DNA of 64,000 nt from Thalassospiraceae bacterium LMO-SO8 (lineage in GTDB: Bacteria > Pseudomonadota > Alphaproteobacteria > Rhodospirillales > Casp-alpha2). The position numbers and the translations under genes are program-made. The notes under the pieces were generated by a model, which was given only the letters and a program-made list of their open reading frames with translations, made no database searches and had not been told where the DNA came from. Location of the stretch: assembly GCA_031655335.1 (NCBI GenBank), contig CP134226.1, positions 2,436,001 through 2,500,000 on the forward strand. The letters run 5' to 3'. Shown one piece after another: positions 37,177-48,819 of the stretch; the stretch's first letter is position 1, and the number at the start of each line of letters is the position of its first letter.

Positions 37177-37228
37177 GGGGACAGGGGCAGGCCGGCAATA
37201 AAGTTCGGGGAGGGGTAACGAAAAGTAT

Positions 37229-37255
37229 TGCGAATGACTCTCATTCTCATTATTT
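37229..37255. promoter_or_regulatory. Fur-box-like operator
   Basis: The stretch AATGACTCTCATTCTCATT (37233-37251), read on the other strand as AATGAGAATGAGAGTCATT, resembles the iron-regulator Fur consensus with its repeated GATAAT-like hexamers. It lies 22-49 bp before the start at 37278, where it would block transcription when iron is plentiful. The match is by eye. Confidence 0.5.
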
Positions 37256-37277
37256 AGGTCATCGAGGAGACGCACTC

Positions 37278-37841
37278 ATGACCGACCTGACACCCAAGAG
37301 GAACCTGTTGAACGCCGGTGAGGGACTTGTCCTTCTGGCAATCCGGGCGTGGCGGGGGGTTACCCCGGAAAGCACGCGTTCCGAAGGGCCGGGCCGGGCC
37401 GGCTCGGCAAGGGCCGAGGCCCAAAATGTTCCCTCTGCCCTTGCCGACGCCGTCGGTGCGTTCCTTGATACCTTGTGGCGCAACGATCCGTTCATCGTCC
37501 GTTTCAACCCGATCCCCAACAACGGCCTGACCCTGTTCGAATTGCAGGCCATTTACGCCCTCGCCGAATGGCGCAAGGGCAATCACCGCACGGTCCACGA
37601 ATTGTTGGCCTGGTGGTTCCCCGATACTCAGATCGCCCATGGCCGGGCGCTGCTGGCCGAGGTGTCCGAGGTGCTTGACGACCTGGGCATCAAGTTCCAG
37701 CCCAGCAAGTGGGTGCATGCCCATTTTCTGGGGCCGCGGCCCCGTCGCGACGGCCCCGGGTCGATCGTTCCGACCGGCACGCGTCTGGCGCCCCCGGGGG
37801 TTCTGTGGGCTGCCCGGCGGTCGAACCGGACCCTGCACTGA
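37278..37841 (+). CDS. Unknown protein behind a Fur-like box
   Basis: The 187-residue protein has no signal peptide. A compact helical core (about 60-150) holds NGLTLFELQAIYALAEWRKG and LLAWWFPD, followed by a basic, Pro-rich tail. The family is not recognised. ATG at 37278 follows GAGGAGA. It precedes two ABC ATPase genes on the same strand with a 40-base gap. The Fur-like operator suggests induction by iron limitation. Confidence 0.65.
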   Translation: MTDLTPKRNLLNAGEGLVLLAIRAWRGVTPESTRSEGPGRAGSARAEAQNVPSALADAVGAFLDTLWRNDPFIVRFNPIPNNGLTLFELQAIYALAEWRKGNHRTVHELLAWWFPDTQIAHGRALLAEVSEVLDDLGIKFQPSKWVHAHFLGPRPRRDGPGSIVPTGTRLAPPGVLWAARRSNRTLH

Positions 37842-37881
37842 TCACTTCCCCCCCCCACCCGATATTGAAAAGAGGCAAGAC

Positions 37882-38742
<861 letters not shown>

Positions 38743-38789
38743 CCCCGGCCCCATACCAAGAAACCTAAAAGCGATTGGGTGCAGACAGC

Positions 38790-39725
38790 ATGAACCAGAT
38801 ATCTAACGCGGACTTCCTTTTGGAAGTCGATAACCTGACGACCTATTTCGACATCAAGGAAGGGCTCGTGCGGCGGTCCATCGCCCGCGTCCATGCGGTC
38901 GAGGGCGTGTCCTTCAAGGTCAGGGCAGGGGAAACCCTGAGCATCGTCGGCGAAAGCGGCTGCGGCAAGACGACCACGGGCCGCACCATCATCGGTTTGG
39001 AAACGGCGACCTCGGGCGACGTCGTTTTTCAGGGGCAATCCATGGCGTCGCACCGGGGCGGCGACCGGCGGGATTTCTACACCAAGGTCCAGATGATCTT
39101 TCAGGACCCTTATTCGTCGCTCAACCCGCGCATGTCCGTGCGCGACATCCTGGCCGAGCCGCTTAGCGTTCATAATCTCGTGCCGAGGGCCGGGATCGAT
39201 GCGCGGGTCGCCGACCTGCTGCGCAAGGTCAACCTGCCCGCCGACTTCGCGTCACGCTATCCCCACGAATTTTCCGGCGGCCAGCGTCAGCGCATCTCCA
39301 TCGCCCGGGCGTTGGCCATGGACCCCAAATTGATCATCTGCGACGAGGCCGTGTCCGCCCTCGACGTCACCATCAAGGCCCAGGTCATCAACCTTCTGAT
39401 GGATTTGCAAAGCGAACTGGGCCTGTCCTATCTGTTCATCAGCCATGACATGGCGGTGGTGGAACGGATCAGCCATCGGGTCGCCGTCATGTACCTGGGG
39501 CAGATCGTCGAAATCGGCAGCCGCGAGGACATCTTTGAAGACCCCCGGCATCCCTATACGAAAAAGCTGCTGTCCGCCGTGCCGGTGGCCGACCCCAGAT
39601 TGCGCCGCAAGGAACGCAAGCTGATGGTCGATGAAATCCCCAGCCCCGTAAAACCGATAGGCTACAAACCGGAACTGGTTGTCTTCGATGAGGTGTCGCC
39701 GGGCCACATGGTGGCTAGGACGTAA
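38790..39725 (+). CDS. Peptide/nickel-type ABC transporter ATPase (DppF/OppF-like)
   Basis: The 311-residue protein has Walker A GESGCGKT, FQDPYSSLNPRM, signature FSGGQRQRI, Walker B LIICDEAVSALD and HPYTKKLLSAVP. It is the usual second ATPase of a dipeptide-type importer. ATG at 38790 was preferred to an upstream TTG at 38775. The aberrant CDEAV in Walker B is common in the F-type subunit. As with its neighbour, membrane subunits are missing from the locus. Confidence 0.87.
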   Translation: MNQISNADFLLEVDNLTTYFDIKEGLVRRSIARVHAVEGVSFKVRAGETLSIVGESGCGKTTTGRTIIGLETATSGDVVFQGQSMASHRGGDRRDFYTKVQMIFQDPYSSLNPRMSVRDILAEPLSVHNLVPRAGIDARVADLLRKVNLPADFASRYPHEFSGGQRQRISIARALAMDPKLIICDEAVSALDVTIKAQVINLLMDLQSELGLSYLFISHDMAVVERISHRVAVMYLGQIVEIGSREDIFEDPRHPYTKKLLSAVPVADPRLRRKERKLMVDEIPSPVKPIGYKPELVVFDEVSPGHMVART

Positions 39726-39764
39726 GGCAGATCATGCGGGCGAAGCCGTGGCCCGAGCGCGGCG

Positions 39765-40169
39765 TCAGGCCGCGCGGCTGTGAATTGATTGTTCGATACG
39801 TTCACGCAGCAGATTGACCGTGGCGGGCTTGGTCACAAAGCCGTCGGCGCCGAGGCTTCGGGCCTGGGCCACCAATTCGTGGCGGCCATGGCTGGTCAGG
39901 AAGATCACCGGCGTGTCGCGGATGGTCCTGTCCGTGCTGTCGCGCAGTTCCTTGAGGAACGTCAGGCCGTCCATGGGCCGCATCTCGATGTCGCACAGCA
40001 CGACATGAGGTCGAACGTCGGTCATCGCATGCAGGCCGGCCTGACCGTCGGCGGCGGTTTCGATCCGACCGAAGCCGATCTGTTCCATCATCTTACAGAC
40101 GATGTTCACCACGAACTCCTGGTCGTCGATGATCAACGCGGTCATGTCGGCGAAAGCTGTGTCGCTCAA
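39765..40169 (-). CDS. Single-domain response regulator (CheY-like)
   Basis: The 134-residue receiver domain has the acidic pair (LIIDDQE), phospho-acceptor Asp in VVLCDIEMRPMDG, the Thr/Ser switch (FLTSHG) and Lys in VTKPA. There is no output domain. It lies 208 bases downstream of the giant hybrid kinase on the same strand and is its probable target. The intervening 208 bases are AT-rich and hold no gene. Confidence 0.88.
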   Translation of the reverse strand: MSDTAFADMTALIIDDQEFVVNIVCKMMEQIGFGRIETAADGQAGLHAMTDVRPHVVLCDIEMRPMDGLTFLKELRDSTDRTIRDTPVIFLTSHGRHELVAQARSLGADGFVTKPATVNLLRERIEQSIHSRAA

Positions 40170-40377
40170 GACCTTATGCCTCCGGGTATACTTGCTGCGG
40201 TTGCGTCACTCTTGCTGAGCGTGTGTCCGTGCCGGTACGGCCAAGTGAAACAAGTTTGAAATGTAGAATCTTATTAATGGTAACACGGCTGCTGTTTGTG
40301 GCAATGGCGTTTCGGCCAGGGAAATAACCATAAGTAATAATTCATATAAATAATCCCTGCTTCCAAGACCGGCGGGA

Positions 40378-43300
40378 TCAGGAAATGGAGCGGCGGTCAT
40401 GCCCGGCCACAGCTTGGGAGACGACGGCGAGTTCGGGTTCGATGTGCCGGGAATATTCCGCCGCGCGGGAGGTATCGCCGGCGCATAGGAACAGTTCGAT
40501 CTGTTCGCACAAATTGGCGAAGCGCACCGCGCCGGCAAGGCGTGAGGTGCCCTTGGCCGCGTGCGCGGCTTCGCGGGCACGGACGAAATCCATGTCTTCG
40601 AAAGCATCCAGCATGTCATCGACCAGCCGGCGCGCATTGCGAATGTAATCTTCAAGCAAGGGGGCGACCATGGTCTCGTCACCACCGACGGCGTCATGGA
40701 TGTAGCGCAGGTCCAGGATCGCGTCATCGCCGAAGGATCCGCCGTGCGGGGTGGCGTGATCATCGGCCACGGCGGGCCGTCTCAGTTGCGCCGCCTTGGG
40801 CAGCCAGCGTTGGATCAGTTCGTTCAAGGTCGCGCGGTCGACGGGTTTGGGCAGGTAATCATCCATCCCGGCGGCGCGGCATCGCTCCTTGGTGCCGATC
40901 AGGGCATCGGCGGTCAGGGCGATGATCGGCATATGCGGCCGGTCGCTGGCGCGTTCCAGCGTGCGGACCTTTTCCGCAAGCTCGTAACCATCCATTTCGG
41001 GCATGTGGCAGTCGGTGATCAGCATGCCGTAGGATTTCCGGCGGATGCGGGTCCAGGCGTCGCTGCCGTTGCTTGCCGTTTCGACGGCGATACCCAGGCG
41101 CTCCAGCATCATGCAGATGACCTTGCAATTGACCGGATTGTCCTCGGCGAACAAGACAAGAGCCCCCTCGGCACGGGCGGTCTCCGCGTCCGGAGTGACG
41201 TAAAGCGGCAGCGCCGCAGTGTCCGCGATCCGGCGCACCGGGGTGCCGATCCCCGGCAGGTTAAGCCCCAATGCCATGGCTGCCGCGTTCCAGATCATCG
41301 CGCGTTGAACGGGTTTCGGCACGAACATGTATTGTCCGATAAGGTGGTCCGGGTCGATGGACAGGATGTCGCTTCGCGGCATGAGAACGATCGTTCGCGG
41401 CGATATCGGGTCGCCCGCCTTTTCGCGCGCGGCGACGAATCGATTAACCCCTTCGGCGCCGCGATGGTGATCGACAATCAGAAGGTCGAACTGATCGCCC
41501 AGCATCTTGCCGCCGGACACCATGCGGTTCAGCGCGCGAAGGCTGGGAATGATGTCGGTACGCGCACCCAGGTGGCGCAGGTAGGCGCTGATGTATTCGG
41601 CGGTGCCCGGGTCGCCGGCCAGAATTCCGATACGGTGACCGGCGAACGGGCGGACGATAATGGCGGTCGGATCGCGGTTCGGCACCATGGAAATGCGGAA
41701 CCAGAAGGTGGCGCCGCCTTCCTTGCGGCTGTCGGCGCCGATTTCGCCGCCCAGCATGTCGACCAGCGCCTGGCAGATTGACAGACCCAGCCCCGTTCCG
41801 CCGAACCGCCGCACGGTCGAACTGTCGCCTTGTTCGAAAGGCTGGAACAGCTTGCGTTTGTTCTCTTCGGAAATACCGATGCCCGTGTCGTGGACGCGGA
41901 ACACGAACCAGGAACCACCATCGTCCGCCGTTTCCATGCGCACGTCGATATCGATGCGGCCGTTGTCCGTAAACTTGACCGCGTTGCCGACGAGATTGAG
42001 AAGGATCTGGCGCAGCCGGGTTGGGTCGCCGATCAATTCGTCCGGTATGACCGGATCGACGAACACGCCGAGACGGTTGCGCTTTTCCTCGGCCCGGGGC
42101 GCCATAAGGTCGGCGACGCCCTCGACCAGATCGCTGAGCCTGAAAGGGCCGAGATCCAGTTCCAGGCGGCCGGCCTCGATCTTCGAAAAATCGAGGATAT
42201 CGTCGATGATGCTCATCAGCGTGCGGCATGAATCCTGGATGATGGTGAGCATGCCGCGTTGGGTGCTGTTGAGGGCCGTGTCGTGCAGCATTTCCGCGAC
42301 GCCCATGATGCCGTTCATGGGGGTGCGAATTTCATGGCTCATGTTGGCGAGGAAAATGGACTTTGCCTTGTTGGCGCTTTCCGCCGTGTCGCGGGCTTCG
42401 CGCAGGCGTTCCTCGAACTGAACGTTTTCGGTGATATCCACGTGGATGCCGACGATACCGCCGTCGGGCAGCCATCCGCGCCGGGTTTCGACCGTTCGCC
42501 CGTTCTTGAGGTGGCGGCGAATGATGAGGTTCCCCGGTTTTCGAATGCCGGCGATATGCTGCTCGACGATCTCGTCCGGCGTGCCTTGGTCTCCGTAATC
42601 GCCGCGTTCGGCAAGGAAGCGAAGGGCACTTTCAAGGTCGCTGCCTTCTTGCACCAAGTCCGGGGGAAACCCAAACAGGTTGATGTAATGGTCATTGTAG
42701 GCCACGAACCGGAGGTCCGAATCCAACACGACAATCCCGTTGTTCATGGCGCGTACGGCCGTATCGAACAATTCGGTCTTCTGCTTCAAATCCGCTTCGA
42801 TGGTTTTCAGTTCGGTGATGTCCGTGGCGGTAACCGTGATCCCGCCGTCGGACGTGCGGCTCTCGCGCAACAGAAACCAGCGACCGTCCGTGAACTCGCG
42901 GATGATCGGCGGGCCCGGATTACGGTGTTCCGATATGCGCTGGGCGACAAATTCCTCGTCACGTCCCCGGGCGTCGGCAATGCCGGGCAGGCTGGCGCGC
43001 AGGACATCCTCGAACGTCCCTCCTCGTTCGAGTATTTCCTCGGCATTGGGATGGGTGTCGGCATAGCGCGAGTTCATCAGGACAAGACGGTCGTCGGCGT
43101 CGAAAAGGGCGAACCCTTCTTGCAGGCTTTCCAGGGCGCCGCGCAGTCTGGTCTCGCTCTCCTGCACCGCCAGTTCGGCGCGCCGGCGTTCCTCGACCTC
43201 GCGGGTCAGTTCCTGGGTGCGCTCCTCGACCCGCTTTTCCAGATCGTCACGGGCCTGACGCAGGGCGTTTTCCGTCCGCAGCCGCTCGCTGATGTCGCGG

Positions 43301-45507
43301 GAGTAGGCAAAGATGTATTCGTGACCGTCATGGTCGATGAAGGTCGAGGTGGTTTCGACGGGAAAGACCGTGCCGTCCTTGCGGCGGTGCTCGCCGAACG
43401 ACACGCGGTGACCGTGGACCTTCAGATAATCCCAGCGTTCCCGCCATTTGCTGCCGGCGCGGGCCGGATTGATGTCGGACACGGTCATGGTCAACATCTC
43501 TTCGCGGCCATAGCCGAGAGCACGGCAGGACGCATCGTTGACGTAGATGAACCGTCCGTCCCGGTCGACGGCGAAGAAGGGGTCGTTGGCCTCCTGCATC
43601 GCCGATTCCAGAAGATAGAGCTGCTGCATCGCGTTGCGGCTTTTGGTCACGTCGAACAGCACGGTGCAGACCGCCGGCCCGTCGCCCCAGTCGATCAGGA
43701 ACGATCGGTTGTTCAGCCAGACCTCGGTCCCGTCCTTGCGGATGCCCCGGTAGATATAGTCGCTTGGCGCGTTCTGGCCCTGCATGCGGGCCAGATCATA
43801 GCCGCGGATGCGGGCGACTTCCTCGGGCGCCAGGGTGATTTCCAGGCTGCCTTGCTGCAGGAATTCGTTATGGCTTTCGAAGCCGAAGATGTGAAGGAAC
43901 GCGGGGTTGACGTAAAGCGGATAAAACCCGCGGTGAACGACGATCCCCTGGTTGGCCTCTTCGGTCAGGGTGCGGAACCGGCGTTCGCTTTCGATCAGCG
44001 CCTGTTCACGGGCCAGACGGCGGGAAATGTCCTGGGCGAAGGCGAACAGGAATTCCTCGCCGGCGTACTCCATGACCGTCGCCCGCACTTCGACCGGCAC
44101 GGCGGAACCGTCCTTGCGCCGATGGCGGGTGTCGAAGCGGATCTGGCCGCCGCGTTTCAGTTCTTCCCAGAAGGTGTCCCAATCCTTGTCCGGCGGCGGG
44201 CCGTCGCTGAAATCGGCAAACGACATGCGCAGCAGTTCCTTCTGGGTATAGCCCAGGTGCCTGCAAGTGGCGTCGTTGACATACAGAATGCGTTGGTCGC
44301 GGCGCAGCCAGAACAGGGACTCGCCCGAGTGGGACAGGGAAAATTCCGTGAACTTCAGGGTTTCCTGCGCCGCTTCCTTGTCGGCGATTTCCCGTTGCAG
44401 TTCGTAAGTCCGCTCTTCGACCCGTTGTTCAAGCTCCGACTGGTGGCGTTCCAGGGCCTGCTCGAAGGCCGCCCGCTCGGTCAGAAGGTCGTTGATCTCG
44501 CGGCTGACCAGCGCGAATTCGTCCTGGCCGCTGGCCGGGATCGTCTTGGTCAGGTCGCCGGAGGCGCGAATGTCCAAAAGTTCGCGCTTCAGATTGGCAA
44601 AAGGATGCACGATCAACCGGCGCATCAGGAAAAGGATCACGGCGATGACGACCAATGACGCCAGAATTGCCATGATGCTTGCGGTGCGCACCGTGTCGGC
44701 GCCCAGCCCATGGATGGTCGACCACGCGGTGATGGAGTAAAGCGCGGCCGGGTATCCGAATAGGTCGCGTTGCACCAGAAGCGCGTTCCATGACCCGTCG
44801 GCCGATCGCTCGATGACCGGCTCATCCAGGGCGAGAATGTGGTTGACCGTCTCGCGTTGACCGGAGGACAGCCCCTGGGTGATCGGTGTCATTTCCAGGG
44901 CGTTGTTCATCTGCCCGGAAATACGCGACACCGCCGCCTTGTCCATCAGGCGCCCGATGATCACCGTGCCCGCCGCGGGCGGCGCGCCACGTTTGCCCAA
45001 CAGCGGGGCGGCGGTCGTTAAAATCGGACCGTTATCCGTGGCGATGGTGCCGCGGATATGACCGACGCCCCGGTTATGGGCGAGCAGCGGATGGTCTTCG
45101 GGGAACTCGCTGTATTCCAGATTGTCCACATGGATGGCGCCGCCTGTCTGGCGGTTGCGGAAACGGCTTAACACCACCCGGCCGTGGCGGTCGACGACGA
45201 TCACCATGTCGAGGGCGAGGGTGTCGAGAACGCTGTTCGACAGTTTCTGCTCGGCAAAGGCGGGGACGCCGGTCTGGGCAAACTCGGCAAGGTCGTCCCA
45301 TTGCGCCCAGTTCGACGCGACGGGGTCCAGGCTTTTTACTTCGTCATCGACGATCGCCATGGTGCGCCCGATCTCGCGCCGGGTTTCTTGATTTTCAAGT
45401 TTGCGGAAACCTTCGAGAACGACACGGTCGAGCACGACCAAGTCGCCGAGCAATAACCCGCCCAGCACCACCACCAGAACAGTAATTATCTTGGTCTGGA
45501 TCGACAT
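40378..45507 (-). CDS. Hybrid sensor histidine kinase, multi-PAS with receiver and Hpt domains
   Basis: The 1709-residue membrane kinase has a first helix (about 7-28), a CHASE4-like periplasmic sensor (about 40-265, NWAQWDDLAEF), a second helix (about 275-297) and HAMP. About five PAS units follow (about 385-1030; e.g. ILYVNDATCRHLGYT, FIYVNDASCRALGYG, FVAYNDHYINLFGF), separated by coiled coils. Then come HisKA with MSHEIRTPMNG, HATPase_c, a degenerate receiver-like region (about 1300-1420), a receiver with ITDCHMPEMDGYE, and Hpt with HAAKGTSRLAG. A complete phosphorelay to an Hpt is present. The signal is unknown. Confidence 0.9.
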   Translation of the reverse strand: MSIQTKIITVLVVVLGGLLLGDLVVLDRVVLEGFRKLENQETRREIGRTMAIVDDEVKSLDPVASNWAQWDDLAEFAQTGVPAFAEQKLSNSVLDTLALDMVIVVDRHGRVVLSRFRNRQTGGAIHVDNLEYSEFPEDHPLLAHNRGVGHIRGTIATDNGPILTTAAPLLGKRGAPPAAGTVIIGRLMDKAAVSRISGQMNNALEMTPITQGLSSGQRETVNHILALDEPVIERSADGSWNALLVQRDLFGYPAALYSITAWSTIHGLGADTVRTASIMAILASLVVIAVILFLMRRLIVHPFANLKRELLDIRASGDLTKTIPASGQDEFALVSREINDLLTERAAFEQALERHQSELEQRVEERTYELQREIADKEAAQETLKFTEFSLSHSGESLFWLRRDQRILYVNDATCRHLGYTQKELLRMSFADFSDGPPPDKDWDTFWEELKRGGQIRFDTRHRRKDGSAVPVEVRATVMEYAGEEFLFAFAQDISRRLAREQALIESERRFRTLTEEANQGIVVHRGFYPLYVNPAFLHIFGFESHNEFLQQGSLEITLAPEEVARIRGYDLARMQGQNAPSDYIYRGIRKDGTEVWLNNRSFLIDWGDGPAVCTVLFDVTKSRNAMQQLYLLESAMQEANDPFFAVDRDGRFIYVNDASCRALGYGREEMLTMTVSDINPARAGSKWRERWDYLKVHGHRVSFGEHRRKDGTVFPVETTSTFIDHDGHEYIFAYSRDISERLRTENALRQARDDLEKRVEERTQELTREVEERRRAELAVQESETRLRGALESLQEGFALFDADDRLVLMNSRYADTHPNAEEILERGGTFEDVLRASLPGIADARGRDEEFVAQRISEHRNPGPPIIREFTDGRWFLLRESRTSDGGITVTATDITELKTIEADLKQKTELFDTAVRAMNNGIVVLDSDLRFVAYNDHYINLFGFPPDLVQEGSDLESALRFLAERGDYGDQGTPDEIVEQHIAGIRKPGNLIIRRHLKNGRTVETRRGWLPDGGIVGIHVDITENVQFEERLREARDTAESANKAKSIFLANMSHEIRTPMNGIMGVAEMLHDTALNSTQRGMLTIIQDSCRTLMSIIDDILDFSKIEAGRLELDLGPFRLSDLVEGVADLMAPRAEEKRNRLGVFVDPVIPDELIGDPTRLRQILLNLVGNAVKFTDNGRIDIDVRMETADDGGSWFVFRVHDTGIGISEENKRKLFQPFEQGDSSTVRRFGGTGLGLSICQALVDMLGGEIGADSRKEGGATFWFRISMVPNRDPTAIIVRPFAGHRIGILAGDPGTAEYISAYLRHLGARTDIIPSLRALNRMVSGGKMLGDQFDLLIVDHHRGAEGVNRFVAAREKAGDPISPRTIVLMPRSDILSIDPDHLIGQYMFVPKPVQRAMIWNAAAMALGLNLPGIGTPVRRIADTAALPLYVTPDAETARAEGALVLFAEDNPVNCKVICMMLERLGIAVETASNGSDAWTRIRRKSYGMLITDCHMPEMDGYELAEKVRTLERASDRPHMPIIALTADALIGTKERCRAAGMDDYLPKPVDRATLNELIQRWLPKAAQLRRPAVADDHATPHGGSFGDDAILDLRYIHDAVGGDETMVAPLLEDYIRNARRLVDDMLDAFEDMDFVRAREAAHAAKGTSRLAGAVRFANLCEQIELFLCAGDTSRAAEYSRHIEPELAVVSQAVAGHDRRSIS

Positions 45508-45787
45508 TTTAGCGGCCTCTGAACCTTCTCCCTTCGGCCGGCCGCCGCTTCTGCGATGGCTTGCGACATTTTGGCATGAATTGGTGGAAGATCACAAACG
45601 CCGTGGGCGGCGGCGGTCACCAAACCGTCATAAATCCGCAAGAATTGGGTCACCGGCGGCCCCTTAGATACATACCAGATACGCACCGCTTGTCGTGCGG
45701 GCGCCCCCATTGTCGCGGCCCGGCGGGCTGACCCGCCTTGGCCGGCATTGGCAACCGCAGATCACAGTCGCAAAGACAGGGATGACC

Positions 45788-46654
45788 ATGACGTTTGTAA
45801 CCAAGCCCGCGATCCGTGTTCACAATCTATCGAAAACCTTCCGCAAGGGGTTCCAGATCACCCGGGCGCTCGACAACGTCAGCCTGACCATCGACGCCGG
45901 AGAAATGGTCGCCTTGATCGGCGCCTCGGGCTCGGGAAAGTCGACCCTGATGCGTCATATCTCGGGCCTCATGCTTGCGGACCGTGCCGGCGACGGCATG
46001 ATCGAAGTGCTGGGGTATCCGGTTCAGGAAAACGGCCGTTTGGCGCGCGGGGTGCGCGCCGTGCGGGGCCGTGTCGGTGTTATCTTTCAGCAATTTAATC
46101 TGGTCGACCGGCTGTCCCTTCTGACAAATGTCGTGCTTGGCGTGCTGGGCCAGATCCCGGCCTGGCGCGGTTGGTTCGGCCTGTTTACCCGTGAGGAAAG
46201 GCTGCGCGCCCTGGAAGCGCTCCGGCGTGTCGGCATCGATCAATATGCGACGCAGCGCGCATCGACCTTGTCCGGCGGTCAGCAGCAGCGCGCCGCCATC
46301 GCCCGCGCCCTGGTCCAGCGGGCGGAGATCGTGTTGGCCGACGAACCCATCGCATCCCTCGATCCGGAATCGGCGCGCCGCGTGATGGAGAATTTGGCCC
46401 GCATCAACCGCGAGGACGGCATCACGGTCGTCGTGTCGCTGCATCAGGTCGATTTCGCGACCCGCTATTGCGCGCGCACGGTGGCGCTGCGCGACGGCGT
46501 GGTCGTCTATGACGGGCCCAGCGAAGCCCTGACCCATGATTTCCTGCGTGAACTTTACGGCGCCGCCGGGGAGGAGTTGATCCTGCCGGGTCCCATCACG
46601 GCCGGTCCCCGGCGAACGGCTGCCGCCCTACAGTTGCGCCCGGCTTCCGTGTAA
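45788..46654 (+). CDS. phnC: Phosphonate ABC transporter ATPase
   Basis: PhnC is the ATPase of the phosphonate importer PhnCDE. The 288-residue protein has Walker [21 protein letters not shown] (typical of PhnC), signature [15 protein letters not shown] and Walker [13 protein letters not shown] with HQVDFA. ATG at 45788 has AGGG 7 bases upstream; an ATG at 45782 is too close. The 280 bases before it, back to the kinase gene, show no clear operator. Confidence 0.93.
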   Translation: MTFVTKPAIRVHNLSKTFRKGFQITRALDNVSLTIDAGEMVALIGASGSGKSTLMRHISGLMLADRAGDGMIEVLGYPVQENGRLARGVRAVRGRVGVIFQQFNLVDRLSLLTNVVLGVLGQIPAWRGWFGLFTREERLRALEALRRVGIDQYATQRASTLSGGQQQRAAIARALVQRAEIVLADEPIASLDPESARRVMENLARINREDGITVVVSLHQVDFATRYCARTVALRDGVVVYDGPSEALTHDFLRELYGAAGEELILPGPITAGPRRTAAALQLRPASV

Positions 46655-46727
46655 GCGGCAGCGTCTTTCGTTTGTCCCGTCCAATCCCGCATTCCATACG
46701 TCCACTCAACTCAGGAGGAAGTCGAAA

Positions 46728-47750
46728 ATGTTTAAAAAGGCCATGATCGCCGGCATCGCGCTGGCGGCCTTTGCTACGGTTCACGTTGCGTCGATCGGCG
46801 CGGCCCGGGCCGACATGCCGAACCCGCTGACCTTCGGCATCATTTCCACGGAATCGTCACAGGGTCTGAAGAAAAGCTTCACCCCGTTCCTGGAAGACAT
46901 GGGCAAGCAGCTTGGCGTCGAGGTGAAGGCGTTCTTCGCATCCGATTACGCCGGGGTGATCGAGGCCATGCGTTTCAAGAAAGTCGACGTTGCCTGGTTC
47001 GGCAACAAATCGGCCATGGAAGCCGTCGACCGCGCCGACGGCGAAGTCTTCGTGCAGACGGTCGACGTCACCGGCAACCCGGGGTACTGGTCGCTGCTGC
47101 TGACGCAGAAGGATAACGACAAGCTCAACAAGCTTGAGGACGTCCTGAAGTGCGACAAGTCGCTGACCTTCGGCAACGGCGATCCGAATTCCACGTCCGG
47201 GTTCCTGGTGCCCAGCTTCTACGTGTTCGCCAAGAACGATGTCGATCCCAAGAAGTGCTACAAGTCGGTGCGCAACGCCAGCCACGAAACCAATGCGCTG
47301 TCCGTGGCCAACGGCCAGGTGGATTTCGCCACCAACAACACGGAATCCCTGTCGCGGCTGCAGAAGAACCACCCCGATGCCTATGCCAAGATCAAGGCGA
47401 TCTGGAAATCTCCCCTGATCCCCAATGACCCCATCGTGTGGCGGTCCGACCTGGACAAGGGCACCAAGAGCCTCATCAAGGGCTTCTTCCTGTCCTACGG
47501 CCGTCTTGGGCCGAACGCCGAGGCGGAACGCAAGATCCTGTCCGGCGTCAGCTCGGGCTGGGCGCCCTTCGAGGATTCGTCGAACGCGCAGCTTTATCCG
47601 ATCCGCCAACTTCAGCTGTTCAAGGACAAGCGCAAGCTGGCCGGTGACGAGCGCATGGACGCGGCCGAGAAGGCCAAGAAGATCGCCGAAATCGACCGCA
47701 AGCTCGATGTGCTGAAGGTTCTCAGCGAAAACCAGCTGGCCCTGCGTTAG
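46728..47750 (+). CDS. phnD: Phosphonate-binding periplasmic protein
   Basis: PhnD captures phosphonates for the PhnCDE importer. The 340-residue precursor has a signal peptide (about 1-29) and a type II periplasmic binding fold with family segments [41 protein letters not shown] and the [18 protein letters not shown] part. A strong AGGAGGAAG site precedes the ATG. A GC-rich hairpin follows the gene and probably lowers read-through into phnE. Confidence 0.95.
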   Translation: MFKKAMIAGIALAAFATVHVASIGAARADMPNPLTFGIISTESSQGLKKSFTPFLEDMGKQLGVEVKAFFASDYAGVIEAMRFKKVDVAWFGNKSAMEAVDRADGEVFVQTVDVTGNPGYWSLLLTQKDNDKLNKLEDVLKCDKSLTFGNGDPNSTSGFLVPSFYVFAKNDVDPKKCYKSVRNASHETNALSVANGQVDFATNNTESLSRLQKNHPDAYAKIKAIWKSPLIPNDPIVWRSDLDKGTKSLIKGFFLSYGRLGPNAEAERKILSGVSSGWAPFEDSSNAQLYPIRQLQLFKDKRKLAGDERMDAAEKAKKIAEIDRKLDVLKVLSENQLALR

Positions 47751-47764
47751 GCCCGGCCTTTTCA

Positions 47765-47795
47765 GGGCGCCGCGTCCATCCCGGGCGCGGCGCCC
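47765..47795 (+). terminator. Hairpin between phnD and phnE (attenuator-like)
   Basis: A perfect 10-bp GC stem (47765-47774 with 47786-47795) closes an 11-nt loop, followed by CCCCTTATTT. The short T tract makes it a partial terminator at best. It would favour excess of binding protein over permease. Confidence 0.55.
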
Positions 47796-47835
47796 CCCTT
47801 ATTTCCCTCAACCCGCCTACAGGAACCGACGTCCC

Positions 47836-48651
47836 ATGACCGTGATCGACAACACCGGCGCCGCCGCCCAACCGCTGACGTTGCCAGCAAGGGACGTCAA
47901 GCGTTCGACCATGAACATGCTGGGCTGGATGGTCGTCCTGGCGATCCTGGCCTGGGCCTGGGAAGGGTCGGAGATGAACCCCCTGGCCCTGGTCCAGTAC
48001 GCCGACAACATGGCCGAGTTCGCCTCCGGGTTCTTTCCCCCGAACTTCCATGAATGGCCGACCATGCTGCGCGAGATGCTGATCACCGTGCAGGTCGCCA
48101 TCTGGGGCACGGTGCTCGCGGTCGTCTGCTCGGTGCCTTTGGGCATTCTGTCGTCCCAGAACTTGGTGCCCTGGTGGGTCTACCAGCCGACACGCCGGCT
48201 CATGGACGCGGCCCGCGCCATCAATGAATTCGTGTTCGCCATGCTGTTTGTGGTCGCCGTTGGTCTGGGCCCCTTCGCGGGCGTCCTGGCCTTGTGGGTC
48301 CATACCACGGGCGTCCTGGCCAAGTTGTTCTCCGAAGCGGTCGAGGCCATCGACCCCAACCCGGTCGAAGGCATCCGTGCCACCGGCGCCGATGCCATTC
48401 ACGAGGTCATCTTCGGCGTTATTCCGCAGGTCTTGCCGCTCTGGATTTCCTTCTCGCTTTATCGGTTCGAGAGCAATCTGCGCTCGGCGACGGTGATCGG
48501 TATTGTCGGCGCCGGCGGCATCGGCATGGTGCTGTGGGAATTCATCCGCGGGTTCTACTACGCGGAGACCGCGGCGGTAATGCTCATCATCATCGGCACG
48601 GTGACCCTGCTCGACATCGTTTCCCAGATCCTGCGCCAGCGTTTTACGTGA
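47836..48651 (+). CDS. phnE: Phosphonate ABC transporter permease
   Basis: PhnE is the membrane channel of the phosphonate importer. The 271-residue protein has about six helices and the permease coupling motif [21 protein letters not shown] (first 20 positions about 183-202). The characteristic [12 protein letters not shown] segment lies near the end. It is the last gene of phnCDE; only one phnE is present, where some operons have two. Confidence 0.93.
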   Translation: MTVIDNTGAAAQPLTLPARDVKRSTMNMLGWMVVLAILAWAWEGSEMNPLALVQYADNMAEFASGFFPPNFHEWPTMLREMLITVQVAIWGTVLAVVCSVPLGILSSQNLVPWWVYQPTRRLMDAARAINEFVFAMLFVVAVGLGPFAGVLALWVHTTGVLAKLFSEAVEAIDPNPVEGIRATGADAIHEVIFGVIPQVLPLWISFSLYRFESNLRSATVIGIVGAGGIGMVLWEFIRGFYYAETAAVMLIIIGTVTLLDIVSQILRQRFT

Positions 48652-48819
48652 TCTCTCATGCGGGGTGACCGCCTTGTGCATGCCCCCCATTACCCGCTTG
48701 GCCGGTTCGTGCGAATCGGCTACGGTTCCGGCCTGGGCCTCTTGGGGGGGCTGCCGCGCGGCCTGCGGGCCGGGCGGACATTCGATCGAGGACACAACAA
48801 CAATGCGTAGGACGCAGGT

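Noticed and set aside
42259-44658. Very long open frame on the plus strand opposite the hybrid kinase
   Set aside because: It is antisense to well-supported PAS and kinase domains, and its translation is the low-information type produced by GC-rich reverse frames.
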